Positions 63,694 to 64,000 of a stretch of 64,000 nt of DNA are shown one piece after another. How positions within the stretch are numbered: the stretch's first letter is position 1; each line of letters starts with the position of its first letter. The stretch comes from Algoriphagus sp. AGSA1 (lineage in GTDB: Bacteria; Bacteroidota; Bacteroidia; Cytophagales; Cyclobacteriaceae). The stretch lies in the NCBI RefSeq assembly GCF_021390545.1, contig NZ_JAJUWR010000019.1, positions 60,220 to 124,219 of the forward strand, read 5' to 3'. A program made the translations under genes and the position numbers. Below the pieces are notes generated by a model. That model had not been told where the DNA came from. It did not search any database and worked only from the letters and a program-made list of their open reading frames with translations.

Positions 63694-63790
63694 TTCGGTG
63701 AGGTCTCCCGATGGCCATCGGGAACAGGATTCATATCCGCTACGCCACGGCGCAAAGGCGCTGCGGACACGGGTTCAACTCCTTAGGAGG
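63694..63790 (+). pseudogene. tRNA-Met pseudogene interrupted by palindromes
   Basis: ATATTCGGTGAGGT matches the start of the tRNA-Met below including five upstream bases, and CAGGATTCATA, CC and CACGGGTTCAACTCC match its anticodon and T arms. The D arm is replaced by the 18-bp perfect palindrome TCCCGATGGCCATCGGGA (63706-63723), and the variable region by a hairpin (TCCGC at 63736 to GCGGA at 63767, with GCGC-AAAG-GCGC inside). The acceptor end is lost. The rest of the gap 63449-63693 shows nothing I recognise. Confidence 0.65.
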
Positions 63791-63825
63791 AATAAAGATT
63801 CTCTATTGATATAATGATAATATTT

Positions 63826-63899
63826 GGCGAGGTAGCTCAGTTGGTTAGAGCGCAGGATTCATAACCCTGAGGTCACGGGTTCAACTCCCGTCCTCGCTA
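63826..63899 (+). tRNA. tRNA-Met (anticodon CAT)
   Basis: GGCGAGG pairs with CCTCGCT (one G-U pair), with discriminator A at 63899. The D arm AGCTCAGTTGGTTAGAGCG, the anticodon loop TTCATAA and the T arm CGGGTTCAACTCCCG are all clear. No CCA is encoded. Lack of the initiator-type C1-A72 mismatch and GGG/CCC anticodon stem points to an elongator; a lysidine-modified tRNA-Ile (CAT) cannot be fully excluded. Confidence 0.93.
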
Positions 63900-63901
63900 C
63901 T

Positions 63902-63931
63902 AAAGGCTTTCGGAAACGGAAGCCTTTTTTT
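63902..63931 (+). terminator. Terminator after tRNA-Met
   Basis: AAAGGCTT (63902-63909) pairs with AAGCCTTT (63920-63927), loop TCGGAAACGG, with a T run to 63931. Confidence 0.85.
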
Positions 63932-63941
63932 ATTTTTACCT

Positions 63942-64000
63942 ATGGATGAATTCGTCGCTTATGTGCTTCTTTCCACATCATCAGGTAAGACCTACACCGG
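63942..64000 (+). CDS. GIY-YIG endonuclease-domain protein, 5' end only
   Basis: The first 19 residues, MDEFVAYVLLSTSSGKTYT, match the opening of the small UPF0213-type GIY-YIG proteins (Y-V-L-S...G-x-x-Y-x-G). The family is related to homing and repair endonucleases but its small members have no settled role. They often sit next to tRNA genes in Bacteroidota, as here. The gene runs off the window end. Confidence 0.6.
   Translation, partial: MDEFVAYVLLSTSSGKTYT

Overview
This window reads as chromosomal DNA of a member of the Bacteroidota, most likely order Cytophagales and close to Cyclobacteriaceae/Algoriphagus. That placement is an inference from gene content. Supporting signs are a short primary sigma factor without region 1.1, a TonB receptor with a carboxypeptidase-like N-terminal domain, DUF349 and START-like proteins, a bacillithiol deacetylase, many lipoproteins and secreted peptidases, ISAon1-type transposase remnants, and promoters of the TTG-N21-TAnnTTTG type rather than -35/-10 boxes. 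Most of the window is core or near-core chromosome. I see no prophage, no CRISPR array and no intact transposon.

Layout. 0-8 kb: tRNA modification (mnmA, truC), a secreted M28 peptidase, a CASTOR/POLLUX-like channel and a nucleoside transporter. 8-19 kb: the etfBA/bifunctional-nuclease operon, a TPR protein, an oxidoreductase, dnaB, an Mpl-like Mur ligase with a DnaQ-like exonuclease, an M48 lipoprotein peptidase and small conserved genes. 19-31 kb: gluQ, S10 and M28 peptidases, DinB-like protein, ferritin, an HTH regulator next to a lipoprotein formylglycine-generating enzyme, ribE, pcm, a hotdog thioesterase, a compact three-gene cluster of unknown role ending in a kinase-like protein, and rfbA. 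31-38 kb: a relic glycosyltransferase, a GH32 lipoprotein, small unknown proteins, and a Fe-S protein/kefF/kefC operon. 38-44 kb: a TetR-controlled tripartite RND efflux operon. 44-51 kb: an ACP-like protein lacking its serine, a TonB siderophore receptor with a PepSY membrane protein, an apbE gene cut by an ISAon1 relic, and tRNA-Thr. 51-64 kb: housekeeping genes on the minus strand (DUF349 protein, yqgE, bshB1, M23/LysM, trxB, rpoD, pnp, rpsO, lptF/G, START-like protein), then tRNA-Met and the start of a GIY-YIG gene.

How genes work together. The efflux block carries a palindromic operator exactly between the -33 and -7 boxes of the TetR gene, with a related site before the TolC-like gene. 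The TonB receptor promoter is flanked by two 17-bp TTTAGA-N5-TCTAAA-type palindromes, which fits metal-dependent repression. KefF/KefC sit behind a Fer4_19-CDGSH Fe-S protein. A bacillithiol gene elsewhere in the window suggests a thiol other than glutathione could be the Kef ligand.

The most unusual material is non-coding: a ~235-bp dispersed repeat present twice, a family of short CCTGCC/GGCAGG palindromes, a duplicated RND leader with covarying hairpins and a precise palindrome insertion, and a tRNA-Met pseudogene interrupted by palindromes. I found no clear new defence or biosynthetic system. The best candidate for undescribed biology is the cluster at 28.7-30.6 kb.
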